From the NCBI GenBank assembly GCA_947631685.1, contig CANRMI010000006.1, positions 1 through 64,000 of the forward strand: 64,000 nucleotides of DNA. The letters run 5' to 3'. Position numbers and translations under genes: made by a program. Origin of the DNA: an uncultured Lachnospiraceae bacterium. GTDB lineage: Bacteria; Bacillota; Clostridia; Lachnospirales; Lachnospiraceae. Positions 1-8,072 of the stretch are shown here, in pieces (position 1 is the stretch's first letter; every line of letters begins with the position of its first letter). The notes below the pieces were generated by a model. The model made no database searches. It saw nothing but the letters and a program-made list of their open reading frames with translations, and had not been told where the DNA came from.

Positions 1-184
1 GGCAGGGAAGAGGAGAGAGGATGAAAGGAAGAGGAGTTTCGGTGTTCGGTTTTCAGGGTATAAATTTACTACTGTAAGATAAATGCAGGTTACCGAATAG
101 CCGTGGGATTGGGAGTGGTTTTGAAGCAGTTCCGGTTATGAAGTAGCCGTTTTATCTTTAGTTATATTCTTTACAACTTATTTC

Positions 185-256
185 GGCTCCATGGTCAAGC
201 GGTTAAGACATCGCCCTTTCACGGCGGTAACACGGGTTCGATTCCCGTTGGAGTCA
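185..256 (+). tRNA. tRNA-Glu (anticodon TTC)
   Basis: The sequence folds as a 72-nt cloverleaf. The 7-bp acceptor stem GGCTCCA/TGGAGTC has one G-T pair, the T-arm contains GGTTCGATTCC, and the anticodon loop CTTTCAC has TTC at its centre, reading Glu codons. The discriminator base is A256. CCA is not encoded. It is the first of three tightly packed tRNA genes. Confidence 0.97.
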
Positions 257-328
257 TCCTCGATAGCTCAATGGTAGAGCACTCGGCTGTTAACCGAGTT
301 GTTGTAGGTTCGAGCCCTACTCGGGGAG
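257..328 (+). tRNA. tRNA-Asn (anticodon GTT)
   Basis: A cloverleaf starts at the base directly after the tRNA-Glu. The acceptor stem TCCTCGA pairs with TCGGGGA through one wobble, the anticodon loop CTGTTAA gives GTT (Asn), and the T-loop is TTCGAGC. The discriminator is G328. With no spacer to the upstream tRNA, processing from a common transcript is implied. Confidence 0.97.
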
Positions 329-331
329 CAT

Positions 332-402
332 GGCGACATAGCCAAGTGGTAAGGCGTGGGTCTGCAACACCCTGATCACCAGTTCAAATCTGGTTGTCGC
401 CT
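332..402 (+). tRNA. tRNA-Cys (anticodon GCA)
   Basis: The acceptor stem GGCGACA/TGTCGCC is perfect. The anticodon loop CTGCAAC reads GCA (Cys), and the discriminator is U402, the base expected for tRNA-Cys. It is the last gene of the cluster and runs straight into a terminator hairpin. Confidence 0.97.
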
Positions 403-403
403 T

Positions 404-434
404 AAAAAACACAGAGATTTTCTCTGTGTTTTTT
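404..434 (+). terminator. Intrinsic terminator of the tRNA cluster
   Basis: A 10-bp perfect stem AACACAGAGA/TCTCTGTGTT with a TTT loop is followed by a run of T. It begins two bases after the tRNA-Cys end. The stem is flanked by A on one side and T on the other, so it could act in both directions. Confidence 0.93.
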
Positions 435-450
435 GCTTTAGGAGGTTATT

Positions 451-1191
451 ATGCGGATATTTTGGGGGATATTGGGAGGCTTGAGCGTTCTATACTGTCT
501 CGCACTCTTTTTCGCGGGTGGTTATGGAAGCAGGTTCTTTTTAATATGGGGTATTTTTGGTATTTTCTGCCTTGCTTGGGCAAAGTGGGGAAAGCGTATT
601 GCCGGTCATTTTTCTTCCGGAATGAGAAAAGGAATGAAATGCCTGATCGGCGCCGGCATCGGCGTTTTTGTATTGACGGAGGCTCTGATCCTCAGCGGCT
701 TTTTGGCGGATGGCCGGGAAGGTCTGGACTATATCATTGTGCTGGGAGCCCAGGTGAAGGAAAACGGCCCCAGCTATGTACTGCAGAAACGTTTGGACGC
801 GGCATATGCGTATTTGAAGGACAACCCCAATACCGTGGTGATCGTATCCGGTGGGCAGGGAAGTAATGAACCTGCTACAGAGGCGCGCTGCATGTATGAT
901 TATTTAACAGAGAAAGGAATTGAACCGGAAAGGATTCTGATGGAAGAAGCCTCCGAAAATACCGTCCAGAATATCCGTTACAGCATGAAACTTTTTGATT
1001 GGGAAAATGCTTCGGTTGGAATCGTGAGCAATAATTTTCACGTTTTTCGCGGAGTGCATCTGGCAAGGGCGGCAGGCTGCAGAGAGGTATGCGGTATTGC
1101 GGCCGGTTCCCATCCTTTTTATTTACCCAACAATATGCTGCGGGAATTTTTCGGTGTAGTAAAAGATTTCTTAACGGGAAATCTTACTTGA
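451..1191 (+). CDS. DUF218/YdcF-like membrane protein
   Basis: This 246-aa protein has three hydrophobic segments at its N-terminus (about residues 4-22, 28-45 and 64-84), followed by a DUF218 domain from about residue 93. Family motifs are visible: VLGAQV near 97-102, SGGQGSNE near 133-140 and ENT near 169-171. Members such as SanA, ElyC and YdcF are linked to cell-envelope integrity, but no biochemical role is firmly assigned. The ATG is chosen because AGGAGG lies at proper distance (441-446). It follows the tRNA terminator and is separated by about 50 bp from the sirtuin gene. Family assignment is solid; function is unknown. Confidence 0.85.
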   Translation: MRIFWGILGGLSVLYCLALFFAGGYGSRFFLIWGIFGIFCLAWAKWGKRIAGHFSSGMRKGMKCLIGAGIGVFVLTEALILSGFLADGREGLDYIIVLGAQVKENGPSYVLQKRLDAAYAYLKDNPNTVVIVSGGQGSNEPATEARCMYDYLTEKGIEPERILMEEASENTVQNIRYSMKLFDWENASVGIVSNNFHVFRGVHLARAAGCREVCGIAAGSHPFYLPNNMLREFFGVVKDFLTGNLT

Positions 1192-1242
1192 AAATCCGCG
1201 GCGGCTATATCATAATGTAATTAGAAAGGGGGCAGTTACAGA

Positions 1243-1977
1243 ATGGAACAGACTGTTTATCAGGATAAAATAGCGAAATTGCGGGCTATGCTGGAGGAAA
1301 GCAAAAGCATTGTCTTTTTCGGAGGAGCCGGTGTTTCCACGGAAAGCGGCATCCCGGACTTCAGGAGTGTGGACGGGCTCTACAACCAGCAGTATGAATA
1401 TCCGCCGGAGACCATTTTAAGCCATACGTTTTACAGGCAGAAACCCGAAGAATTTTATCGCTTTTACCGGAATAAAATGCTTTTCCCGAACGCGAAACCC
1501 AATGCGGCTCACAACAAACTGGCAGAGTGGGAAAAGGCAGGAAAGTTAAAAGCGATCGTAACTCAGAATATTGACGGACTGCATCAGGCGGCGGGAAGCC
1601 AGGCAGTGTGGGAACTGCATGGGAGCGTGCTTCGCAATTACTGCGAAAACTGCGGCGCTTTTCATGACATGGAATATGTGCTGCATTCTGAGGGAGTGCC
1701 ACGCTGCAGTCAATGCGGAGGCCCAGTGAAGCCGGACGTAGTGCTCTATGAAGAAGGGCTGGATCAGCATGTGATAAACGGGGCGGTAAAAGCGATAAGA
1801 GAAGCGGATATGCTTATTATTGGGGGCACTTCTTTGGCGGTTTATCCGGCGGCCGGACTGATCGATTATTTTAACGGAAAGTATCTTGTCTTGATCAATA
1901 AATCGGCGACTCCGCGGGATAACATGGCGGATCTGGTGATTCAGGGAAGCATCGGAGAGGTATTTTCCGCTCTGTAG
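1243..1977 (+). CDS. cobB: NAD-dependent protein deacylase (sirtuin)
   Basis: A 244-aa sirtuin removes acyl groups from lysines in the cytoplasm, using NAD+ and releasing nicotinamide and O-acyl-ADP-ribose. The NAD-binding motif GAGVSTESGIPDFRS lies near residues 28-42, QNID at 108-111 and the catalytic His in ELHG at about 126. A complete zinc ribbon is made by Cys pairs near 134/137 and 155/158. Length is typical of bacterial class III/U sirtuins. AAGGGGG precedes the ATG. It ends 13 nt before the DUF951 gene, so the two are probably co-transcribed. The substrate and acyl preference cannot be told from sequence. Confidence 0.95.
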   Translation: MEQTVYQDKIAKLRAMLEESKSIVFFGGAGVSTESGIPDFRSVDGLYNQQYEYPPETILSHTFYRQKPEEFYRFYRNKMLFPNAKPNAAHNKLAEWEKAGKLKAIVTQNIDGLHQAAGSQAVWELHGSVLRNYCENCGAFHDMEYVLHSEGVPRCSQCGGPVKPDVVLYEEGLDQHVINGAVKAIREADMLIIGGTSLAVYPAAGLIDYFNGKYLVLINKSATPRDNMADLVIQGSIGEVFSAL

Positions 1978-1990
1978 CAGGAGAGAATCT

Positions 1991-2173
1991 ATGGATATTC
2001 AGGTAGGCGATATTCTCACATTGAAGAAACAGCATCCCTGCGGAAGCCGGGAATGGGAGGTTCTGCGCAGCGGAGCAGACTTCCGTCTTAGGTGCACCGG
2101 CTGCGGGCATCAGATCATGATCCCGCGCAGGCAGGCTGAAAAAAATGTCAGGGAAATCAGGAAAAAAGCTTGA
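1991..2173 (+). CDS. DUF951 family small protein
   Basis: This 60-aa protein matches the DUF951 pattern: an N-terminal VGDILTLKKQHPCGS segment, a W, then CTGCGH. The Cys residues (one near 17 and a CxxC near 36-39) suggest a small zinc- or nucleic-acid-binding fold, but this is inference. The family is common next to the rpsF-ssb-rpsR or ychF region in Firmicutes and has no assigned function. CAGGAGAG precedes the ATG by a normal distance. It closes the short unit started by the sirtuin and is followed by the rpsF promoter region. Confidence 0.85.
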   Translation: MDIQVGDILTLKKQHPCGSREWEVLRSGADFRLRCTGCGHQIMIPRRQAEKNVREIRKKA

Positions 2174-2182
2174 AAGTTGCGG

Positions 2183-2239
2183 AATTCTGTGATAACATAA
2201 AATTCCGTGATATATAATTCCTTGCTCCGTAAAACGGGG
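2183..2239 (+). promoter_or_regulatory. rpsF promoter region and possible S6:S18 leader hairpin
   Basis: Two near-identical 12-mers, AATTCTGTGATA (2183-2194) and AATTCCGTGATA (2201-2212), are spaced 18 bp apart. A TATAAT box lies at 2213-2218. Directly downstream, CTCCGT (2225-2230) pairs with ACGGGG (2234-2239) around an AAA loop, just before the rpsF Shine-Dalgarno site. Autoregulatory S6:S18-binding leaders are known before rpsF in Firmicutes; that this hairpin is one is inference. Confidence 0.4.
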
Positions 2240-2264
2240 CCAGAGACCATAAGGAGGTAGTAGC

Positions 2265-2552
2265 ATGAGCAAATACGAATTAACAGTTGTTGTAAGTGCG
2301 AAAATCGAAGATGATGAAAGAGCGGCCGTGATCGACAAGTGCAAAGCGCTGATCGAGAGATTCGGCGGAACTGTCACCAACGTGGACGACTGGGGTAAGA
2401 GAAAGTTAGCTTACGAAGTGCAGAAAATGAAAGAAGCGTTCTATTATTTCATCCAGTTCGATGCTGAGACAACCGCTCCCGCCGAGATTGAGAGCCGTGT
2501 TCGCATTATGGACAATGTTATCAGATATTTAATCGTAAAACAAGAAGATTAG
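2265..2552 (+). CDS. rpsF: 30S ribosomal protein S6
   Basis: This 95-aa protein is S6, which binds the central domain of 16S rRNA as a heterodimer with S18. The sequence has the expected ferredoxin-like pattern: a YELTVVVSAKI first strand, the GG..TNVDDWGKRKLAYEV core and a C-terminal VRIMDNVIRYLIVK. Length is usual. AAGGAGG lies 7 nt before the ATG. It heads the conserved rpsF-ssb-rpsR operon, in which the S6/S18 pair brackets the single-strand binding protein. The operon is likely autoregulated through the leader. Confidence 0.98.
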   Translation: MSKYELTVVVSAKIEDDERAAVIDKCKALIERFGGTVTNVDDWGKRKLAYEVQKMKEAFYYFIQFDAETTAPAEIESRVRIMDNVIRYLIVKQED

Positions 2553-2619
2553 GTAGTACCGGACACCCAGAGTGTCCAGGCAGGACAAGGGTATCTCGGT
2601 ATACCGGAAAGAGGGACTT

Positions 2620-3060
2620 ATGAATAAAGTAATTCTTATGGGAAGATTGACCAGAGACCCCGAAGTGAGATATTCTCAGGGAAGCAGTCAAACAGCTGTA
2701 GGCAGATTCAGCATCGCGGTAGACAGAAGATTTAAGCGGGAGGGAGAGCCTGACGCGGATTTCTTCAACTGTACGGCATTCGGCAGACAGGCTGAGTTTG
2801 TGGAGCGCTATCTGCACAAAGGCGTTAAGGTTGTTGTAGTCGGCCGCATCCAGAATGACAATTATACAAATAAGGATGGGCAGATGGTCTACAGTGTCCG
2901 CGTTATGGTGGATGAGATTGAATTTGCAGAAAGCAAGAACGCTTCCGGAGAGGGCGGCAATTATGCGGGAGGCGGCAGCCAGAAACCGGAACCTTCGGGA
3001 GCCGGAGACGGGTTTATGAACATTCCCGACGGTATTGAAGAGGAATTGCCGTTTAACTAA
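2620..3060 (+). CDS. ssb: Single-stranded DNA-binding protein
   Basis: This 146-aa SSB coats single-stranded DNA during replication and repair and recruits partners through its C-terminal tip. The OB fold spans about residues 1-105, from [17 protein letters not shown] to [11 protein letters not shown]. It is followed by a Gly/Ser/Pro-rich linker and the acidic tip EEELPFN, a good version of the DDDIPF-type protein-binding tail. An in-frame ATG at 2572 exists, but the family N-terminus and the GAAAGAGGG site support 2620. It lies between rpsF and rpsR. Confidence 0.97.
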   Translation: MNKVILMGRLTRDPEVRYSQGSSQTAVGRFSIAVDRRFKREGEPDADFFNCTAFGRQAEFVERYLHKGVKVVVVGRIQNDNYTNKDGQMVYSVRVMVDEIEFAESKNASGEGGNYAGGGSQKPEPSGAGDGFMNIPDGIEEELPFN

Positions 3061-3086
3061 TAATTTATAAGAATGGAGGCACTGAC

Positions 3087-3353
3087 ATGGCATTTAATAA
3101 AGGAGCTGACAAGGCAGACGCACCTATGAGGAAAAAGGGCGGACTGCGCAGAAGAAAAAAGGTTTGTGTATTTTGCGGTAAGGACAACGTGATTGATTAT
3201 AAGGATGTAAACAAGTTAAAGAGATATGTTTCTGAGAGAGGAAAGATCCTTCCCAGAAGAATTACCGGCAACTGCGCAAAGCACCAGAGAGCGCTGACGG
3301 TGGCAATCAAGAGAGCACGTCACGTAGCATTGATGCCTTATACCTGCGATTAA
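3087..3353 (+). CDS. rpsR: 30S ribosomal protein S18
   Basis: S18 of 88 aa, partner of S6 on the small subunit. The core with [31 protein letters not shown] is highly conserved. It carries the zinc-ligand version of the family: a CVFC pair plus the C and H of NCAKH. AATGGAGG precedes the ATG. It ends the rpsF-ssb-rpsR unit and is followed by a strong terminator 30 nt downstream. Confidence 0.98.
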   Translation: MAFNKGADKADAPMRKKGGLRRRKKVCVFCGKDNVIDYKDVNKLKRYVSERGKILPRRITGNCAKHQRALTVAIKRARHVALMPYTCD

Positions 3354-3382
3354 GCCTTGTAACACCTGTTTTTACAAAGACG

Positions 3383-3415
3383 AAAAACCGACGGGAAAAT
3401 ACCGTCGGTTTTTTA
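3383..3415 (+). terminator. Intrinsic terminator after rpsR
   Basis: A 10-bp stem AAACCGACGG/CCGTCGGTTT is followed by a run of T. It sits 30 nt after the rpsR stop and separates the ribosomal unit from gdpP. Confidence 0.93.
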
Positions 3416-3525
3416 TATCGCGCCTGTTTCCCGGTATTTTTCCCCATAAGGCGAAAAAAGAAGACCAAAAGTCACAAAACTTCCAGGATTCGACAAATTA
3501 TATTGTGGAAACCTATCCAAAAAAA

Positions 3526-3534
3526 TGATATACT
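3526..3534 (+). promoter_or_regulatory. Extended -10 promoter for gdpP
   Basis: TGATATACT is an extended -10 element (TG, one base, TATACT) about 35 nt before the gdpP ATG. No good -35 is seen at 17 bp, which is acceptable for extended -10 promoters. Confidence 0.5.
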
Positions 3535-3567
3535 ATATCAATATAGGGGATATAAACGGAGGCGTAC

Positions 3568-5619
3568 ATGAAGAAAAGAATCCGATTAAAAGGAAAAATA
3601 AGAACTTATCTGTTATTTTCCATTTATCTGGGAGTGCTTCTGCTGGTGGTAAACGCGGGTATTCTTGTGCTGGATTACCGGGCGGGTATCCTCTTGGGAT
3701 TTTTTACTGTTTTTTATTTCGCGGTAACCCTGTCCCTTTATTTTTATAACAAACCGGTGATCATGAACGAGCTTATCAGCTTTGCTACGCAGTACGGCCA
3801 GATACAGAAGCGCCTGCTGCGGGAGCTGGAACTCCCCTATGCGCTGCTGGATGATTCCGGGAAGGTGGTCTGGACCAATCAGGCTTTTGAGAGCGTGATT
3901 CATCAGCCCAAGGGCTACAGCAAATCCATTATGTCCCTTTTCCCGTCCATTACCAAGGACCGTCTCCCCAATGGCGAAGATGTAGAGGAAACGCAGTATG
4001 AGCTGTCTTATGAAGGGAAGGAGTACATAGCCAAATTTCGGAAGATTTCCCTGAAGGAAATGGCGGAAAACAGCGACATGATTCAGGCGGACGGGTATAA
4101 TGGCTATCTGATCGCGGCTTACCTGTTTGACGAAACCGCATTGCAGATCGCGCTGCAGGAAGTGGACGATCAGAGCCTGGCAGTCGGGCTGCTTTATCTG
4201 GACAACTATGAGGAAGCGCTGGAGAGCGTGGAGGAAGTCAGGCGTTCCCTGCTGATCGCGTTAATAGACAGAAAGGTCAATAAGTATATTTCCGCTCTGG
4301 ACGGCATTGTCAAGAAAATGGAAAAGGACAAGTACCTGATCGTCATGCGGAAGCGCTCGGTGGCACAGCTGCAGGAATCCCGTTTCGATCTGCTGGAAGA
4401 TGTAAAGACGGTCAACATCGGCAACGAGATGGCAGTTACCATCAGTATCGGTATCGGATTAAACGGCCTGACTTACGCGCAGTGTTATGAATTTGCCCGA
4501 AATGCCATTGATCTGGCGCTGGGACGCGGCGGAGACCAGGCAGTTATCAAAACGCCGGAAAGCGTGACCTATTACGGCGGCAAGAGCCAGCAGGTGGAGA
4601 AGAATACCCGTGTGAAGGCCCGTGTGAAGGCCCATGCTTTAAAGGAGATCATTGCCGGCAAGGACAAGGTCATCATTATGGGGCACAGGCTGGCGGATGT
4701 GGACAGCTTCGGTGCTTCCGTGGGTATTTACCGTATCGCCCAGGCTTTGGCGCGAAAGGCTTATATTGTATTGAATGACGTTTCCAATACGCTGCAGCCG
4801 GTAGTGGATCTGTTCCGGAATAATCCGGAATATGACGAGGATATGATCATCAGCGGCAGCCAGGCCCTGGAGATAGCGGGCAGCAACGCGGTACTGGTGG
4901 TCGTGGACGTAAATAAGCCCAGCATTACGGAATGCCCGGATCTGTTGAGAGAGTGTAAATCCATTGTGGTCCTGGACCACCACAGGCAGGGAACGGAAAC
5001 AATAGAAAACGCTACACTTTCATATGTGGAGCCCTATGCTTCTTCGGCCTGTGAAATGGTTTCGGAAATTTTGCAGTATACCAGCGACAATATCAAGATA
5101 CGGACGGAAGAAGCGGACTGCATGTATTCCGGGATCATGATAGATACCAATAATTTTATGAGCAAGACCGGCGTGCGTACCTTTGAGGCAGCGGCGTTCC
5201 TGCGCCGTAACGGCGCGGATGTGACTCGTGTCCGGAAGATGTTCAGGGAGGACGCCGGAGACTATAAGGCCAAGGCTGACGCGGTGAGCCAGGCTGAGAT
5301 TTATCGTCAGGCATTTGCCATTTCCGTCTGTACGGGAGAAGATGTGCAGAGCCCTACCGTGGTAGGCGCGCAGGCGGCCAACGAGCTTTTGAATATCCGG
5401 GGCATCAAGGCCAGCTTTGTACTGACGGAATACCAGGGGAAGATTTATGTGTCGGCCCGTTCCATAGATGAAGTCAATGTGCAGATCATCATGGAGAGGC
5501 TGGGCGGCGGCGGACATATGAGCATCGCGGGCTGCCAGCTGGAAGGAGTGGGCATGGCGGAAGCCATAGGCAATTTGAAATCAACTATTGATACCATGTT
5601 GGAGGAAGGTGCGATTTAA
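3568..5619 (+). CDS. gdpP: Cyclic-di-AMP phosphodiesterase GdpP
   Basis: This 683-aa membrane protein hydrolyses c-di-AMP to pApA and so tunes osmotic and cell-wall homeostasis. Domains in order are two transmembrane helices (about 11-62), a PAS-like region (about 75-170), a degenerate GGDEF domain (about 190-320, with GRGGDQ in place of GGDEF), and DHH plus DHHA1. The DHH metal ligands are visible in ADVDSFGAS (about 375), VVVDVNKP and VVLDHHRQG (about 470). GGGGHMSIAG near 646 marks DHHA1. CGGAGG precedes the ATG. Its stop TAA shares its last base with the rplI start, so translation is likely coupled. The gdpP-rplI-dnaB order is widely conserved in Firmicutes. Confidence 0.97.
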   Translation: MKKRIRLKGKIRTYLLFSIYLGVLLLVVNAGILVLDYRAGILLGFFTVFYFAVTLSLYFYNKPVIMNELISFATQYGQIQKRLLRELELPYALLDDSGKVVWTNQAFESVIHQPKGYSKSIMSLFPSITKDRLPNGEDVEETQYELSYEGKEYIAKFRKISLKEMAENSDMIQADGYNGYLIAAYLFDETALQIALQEVDDQSLAVGLLYLDNYEEALESVEEVRRSLLIALIDRKVNKYISALDGIVKKMEKDKYLIVMRKRSVAQLQESRFDLLEDVKTVNIGNEMAVTISIGIGLNGLTYAQCYEFARNAIDLALGRGGDQAVIKTPESVTYYGGKSQQVEKNTRVKARVKAHALKEIIAGKDKVIIMGHRLADVDSFGASVGIYRIAQALARKAYIVLNDVSNTLQPVVDLFRNNPEYDEDMIISGSQALEIAGSNAVLVVVDVNKPSITECPDLLRECKSIVVLDHHRQGTETIENATLSYVEPYASSACEMVSEILQYTSDNIKIRTEEADCMYSGIMIDTNNFMSKTGVRTFEAAAFLRRNGADVTRVRKMFREDAGDYKAKADAVSQAEIYRQAFAISVCTGEDVQSPTVVGAQAANELLNIRGIKASFVLTEYQGKIYVSARSIDEVNVQIIMERLGGGGHMSIAGCQLEGVGMAEAIGNLKSTIDTMLEEGAI

Positions 5620-6065
5620 TGAAGATAATATTACTGCAGGATGAGAAAAAGCTGGGTAAAAAGGGAGACATTATTGAGGCCAGCGACGGATATGCCAGGA
5701 ACTATATTTTGCCTAAGAAGATTGGCGTGGAGGCTACTGCGGCCAACCTAAATGATCTGAAGCTGCACAGGGCCAATGAGGACAAGCTTGCGAAAGAGCG
5801 GCTGGAGGCGGCCAGAGAGCTGGCGGCTGATCTGGAAAATAAGACCGTGGAGGTTCAGATCAAAGGGGGAGAAGGCGGCAAAATCTTTGGCTCTGTTTCC
5901 TCAAAGGAGATCGCGGCAGCCTGCAGGGAGCAGTACGGTATTGAACTGGATAAGAAAAAGCTGATACTTCCGGAGGCATTAAAGAGCCTTGGAACCTATG
6001 AGGTGAATGTAAAACTGCATCCTCAGGTAACCGCTAAATTAAAGGTACATATAGCAGAGGCTTGA
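5619..6065 (+). CDS. rplI: 50S ribosomal protein L9
   Basis: L9 of 148 aa, which binds 23S rRNA at the base of the L1 stalk. The N-terminal rRNA-binding domain is clear (MKIILLQDEKKLGKKGDII, then GYARNYILPKK), followed by the long central helix and the C-terminal domain with GGKIFGSVSSKEIA. Length is standard. The ATG overlaps the gdpP stop by one base. It is followed by dnaB after 40 nt. Confidence 0.98.
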   Translation: MKIILLQDEKKLGKKGDIIEASDGYARNYILPKKIGVEATAANLNDLKLHRANEDKLAKERLEAARELAADLENKTVEVQIKGGEGGKIFGSVSSKEIAAACREQYGIELDKKKLILPEALKSLGTYEVNVKLHPQVTAKLKVHIAEA

Positions 6066-6105
6066 CCGGATACCTGAAACAAAAGCGAGAGAGGAACGGA
6101 AGGCT

Positions 6106-7434
6106 ATGGAAGAAGCCGTTTTAAAAAGAATAATGCCTCACAGTACGGAAGCGGAGCAGTCGGTGATCGGCTCCATGATCATGGACAGTACAGCCATTGT
6201 AACGGCTTCGGAGCTGATAAACGGAGAGGATTTCTATAACAAGCAGTACGGCGTGATCTTTGAAGCTATGGTAGAATTGCATAATGAGGGGAAACCGGTG
6301 GATGTGGTGACGCTGCAGAACCGTCTGAAGGAGAAGGACGTGCCTCCGGAGGTGAGCAGTCTGGAATTTGTCAGGGATCTGATCACGGCAGTGCCGACTT
6401 CTGCCAATATCAAGCATTACGCGGGCATTGTAGCGGAAAAGGCCACCCTTCGTAAGCTGATCCGCTTAAACGAGGAGATCGCCAACACCTGTTATGCGGG
6501 CAAAGAAAGCCTGGAATTTATCCTGGAAGATACGGAAAAGCGGATCTTTGAGGTGGTGCAGAAGCGCAACAGCGGAGAATTTACCCCCATCCGGCAGGTG
6601 GTTATGGAGGCCATGGACCGCATAGAGCGGGCGTCCAAGAACAAGGGAGCGGTGACGGGAATCGCCACAGGGTTTGTGGATCTGGATTACCGTACCGCAG
6701 GGATGCAGCCTTCTGATCTGGTGCTGATCGCGGCCCGTCCCTCTATGGGAAAGACGGCTTTTGTGCTCAATATTGCCGAATATGTGGCTTTTAAGCTGCA
6801 TCAGACCGTGGCTGTATTCAGTCTGGAAATGTCTAAGGAACAGCTGGTGAACCGTCTTTTTTCCATGGAGTCGAAAGTGGATTCCCAGCATATCCGAACC
6901 GGACAGCTTTCCGATCAGGAATGGGAGAAGCTGATAGCCAGCGCAGGGATCATCGGGCGCTCTGATCTGATCATTGATGACACACCCGGGATCACGGTGC
7001 CGGAACTGCGGAGCAAGTGCCGCAAATACAAATTGGAGCATAATCTCTCCATGGTCATTATCGACTATCTGCAGCTGATGAGCGGCAGCGGCAGAACGGA
7101 CTCCAGGCAGCAGGAAATTTCCGAGATTTCCCGTTCCTTAAAGGCTCTCGCCAGGGAGCTGAACGTACCGGTACTGGCACTTTCGCAGCTGTCGCGGGCA
7201 GTGGAACAGCGGCCGGACCACAGGCCCATGCTCTCCGATCTGCGTGAATCTGGCGCCATAGAGCAGGATGCGGATGTGGTCATGTTTATTTACCGGGAAG
7301 ATTACTACAAACGGGATGCGGAAAAGACCGATGTGGCGGAGATCATTATTGCCAAGCAGAGAAACGGCCCCATAGGAACTGTGGAACTGGCGTATCTGCC
7401 CAATTATACAAAGTTTGCGAATCTGGAGAAATAA
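6106..7434 (+). CDS. dnaB: Replicative DNA helicase DnaB
   Basis: This 442-aa hexameric helicase unwinds DNA ahead of the replisome (called DnaC in Bacillus). The N-terminal domain starts with MPHSTEAEQSVIGSMI. The RecA-like motor has the Walker A motif AARPSMGKTAF near residue 208, Walker B VIIDYLQLM near 318 and the conserved SDLRESGAIEQDAD. No intein is present and length is standard. A loader (dnaI) and dnaD are encoded on the other strand near 50-51 kb. The gene is the last of gdpP-rplI-dnaB. Confidence 0.98.
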   Translation: MEEAVLKRIMPHSTEAEQSVIGSMIMDSTAIVTASELINGEDFYNKQYGVIFEAMVELHNEGKPVDVVTLQNRLKEKDVPPEVSSLEFVRDLITAVPTSANIKHYAGIVAEKATLRKLIRLNEEIANTCYAGKESLEFILEDTEKRIFEVVQKRNSGEFTPIRQVVMEAMDRIERASKNKGAVTGIATGFVDLDYRTAGMQPSDLVLIAARPSMGKTAFVLNIAEYVAFKLHQTVAVFSLEMSKEQLVNRLFSMESKVDSQHIRTGQLSDQEWEKLIASAGIIGRSDLIIDDTPGITVPELRSKCRKYKLEHNLSMVIIDYLQLMSGSGRTDSRQQEISEISRSLKALARELNVPVLALSQLSRAVEQRPDHRPMLSDLRESGAIEQDADVVMFIYREDYYKRDAEKTDVAEIIIAKQRNGPIGTVELAYLPNYTKFANLEK

Positions 7435-7450
7435 AAATATCGATTTACGA

Positions 7451-7489
7451 AAGAGGACAACGCCTGATATGGCGGCTGTTCTCTTTTTT
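7451..7489 (+). terminator. Probable terminator after dnaB
   Basis: An imperfect stem AAGAGGACAACGCC/GGCGGCTGTTCTCTT is followed by a short run of T. It lies between dnaB and the MerR-type gene. Mismatches in the stem make it weaker than others in the window. Confidence 0.6.
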
Positions 7490-7512
7490 AATATAAGAAA
7501 GGAAGGATAGAT

Positions 7513-8070
7513 ATGAGTAGTGTTTTTTTGATTTCGGATGCGGCAAAGCAGGTCAAGGTGGAAGCCCATGTGCTGCGGTACTGGGAAGAGGAGCTGGAAC
7601 TGCCTATCAAGCGGAACGAGCTTGGGCACCGCTACTATACAGAAGAGGATGTCAAAAGGTTTCAGGAAATCAAAGATATGAAGGAGAGAGGACTGCAATT
7701 GAAAGCAATCAGAATGGTGTTAAAAAACGGCAGCCTGAACGTGCTGCCTGAGGAGGATAATCCCCAGGAACAGGAAACCCTGCAGGTAGTGGAGCGTCAG
7801 GACACCGCTGTCTACGAAGTGAGCAGGGAAGAGAAGGCCAGACGTCTGCAGTGGCTTTTGAAACAGCTTTTTAAGGAGACTCTGCAGGAAAACAATGAGG
7901 AGCTGTGCCGGGGTATGAAGGACGTCCTGCTGAAGGAACTGGATTACCAGTTCCGTATGCAGGCGGAGAAAGAGGAAGAGCGCGACGCCGAAAAGGTCAA
8001 GCGGGAAGAAGAGCACTATAAAAAAATAGACGAGCTGCTCAGGAAAAAGAGGGGAAGGATTAAAAAATAA
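7513..8070 (+). CDS. MerR-type HTH protein with coiled-coil tail
   Basis: This 185-aa protein has a MerR-like winged helix at about residues 4-72: LISDAAKQVKVEAHVLRYWE, then HRYYTEEDVKRF and a KERGLQLKAIRMVL helix. The rest is highly charged and predicted helical, with an E/K-rich segment at 150-185. It lacks an obvious effector-binding domain or metal-binding cysteines. The arrangement recalls RacA-type chromosome-anchoring proteins as well as MerR regulators, so the role is open. AAGGAAGG precedes the ATG. It ends 2 bp before the convergent ABC permease stop. Confidence 0.8.
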   Translation: MSSVFLISDAAKQVKVEAHVLRYWEEELELPIKRNELGHRYYTEEDVKRFQEIKDMKERGLQLKAIRMVLKNGSLNVLPEEDNPQEQETLQVVERQDTAVYEVSREEKARRLQWLLKQLFKETLQENNEELCRGMKDVLLKELDYQFRMQAEKEEERDAEKVKREEEHYKKIDELLRKKRGRIKK

Positions 8071-8072
8071 TT

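Noticed and set aside
1..184. A gene or regulatory RNA before the tRNA cluster
   Set aside because: No frame with a ribosome site, clear promoter or stable conserved hairpin was found. It probably is the end of a neighbouring region and the tRNA leader.
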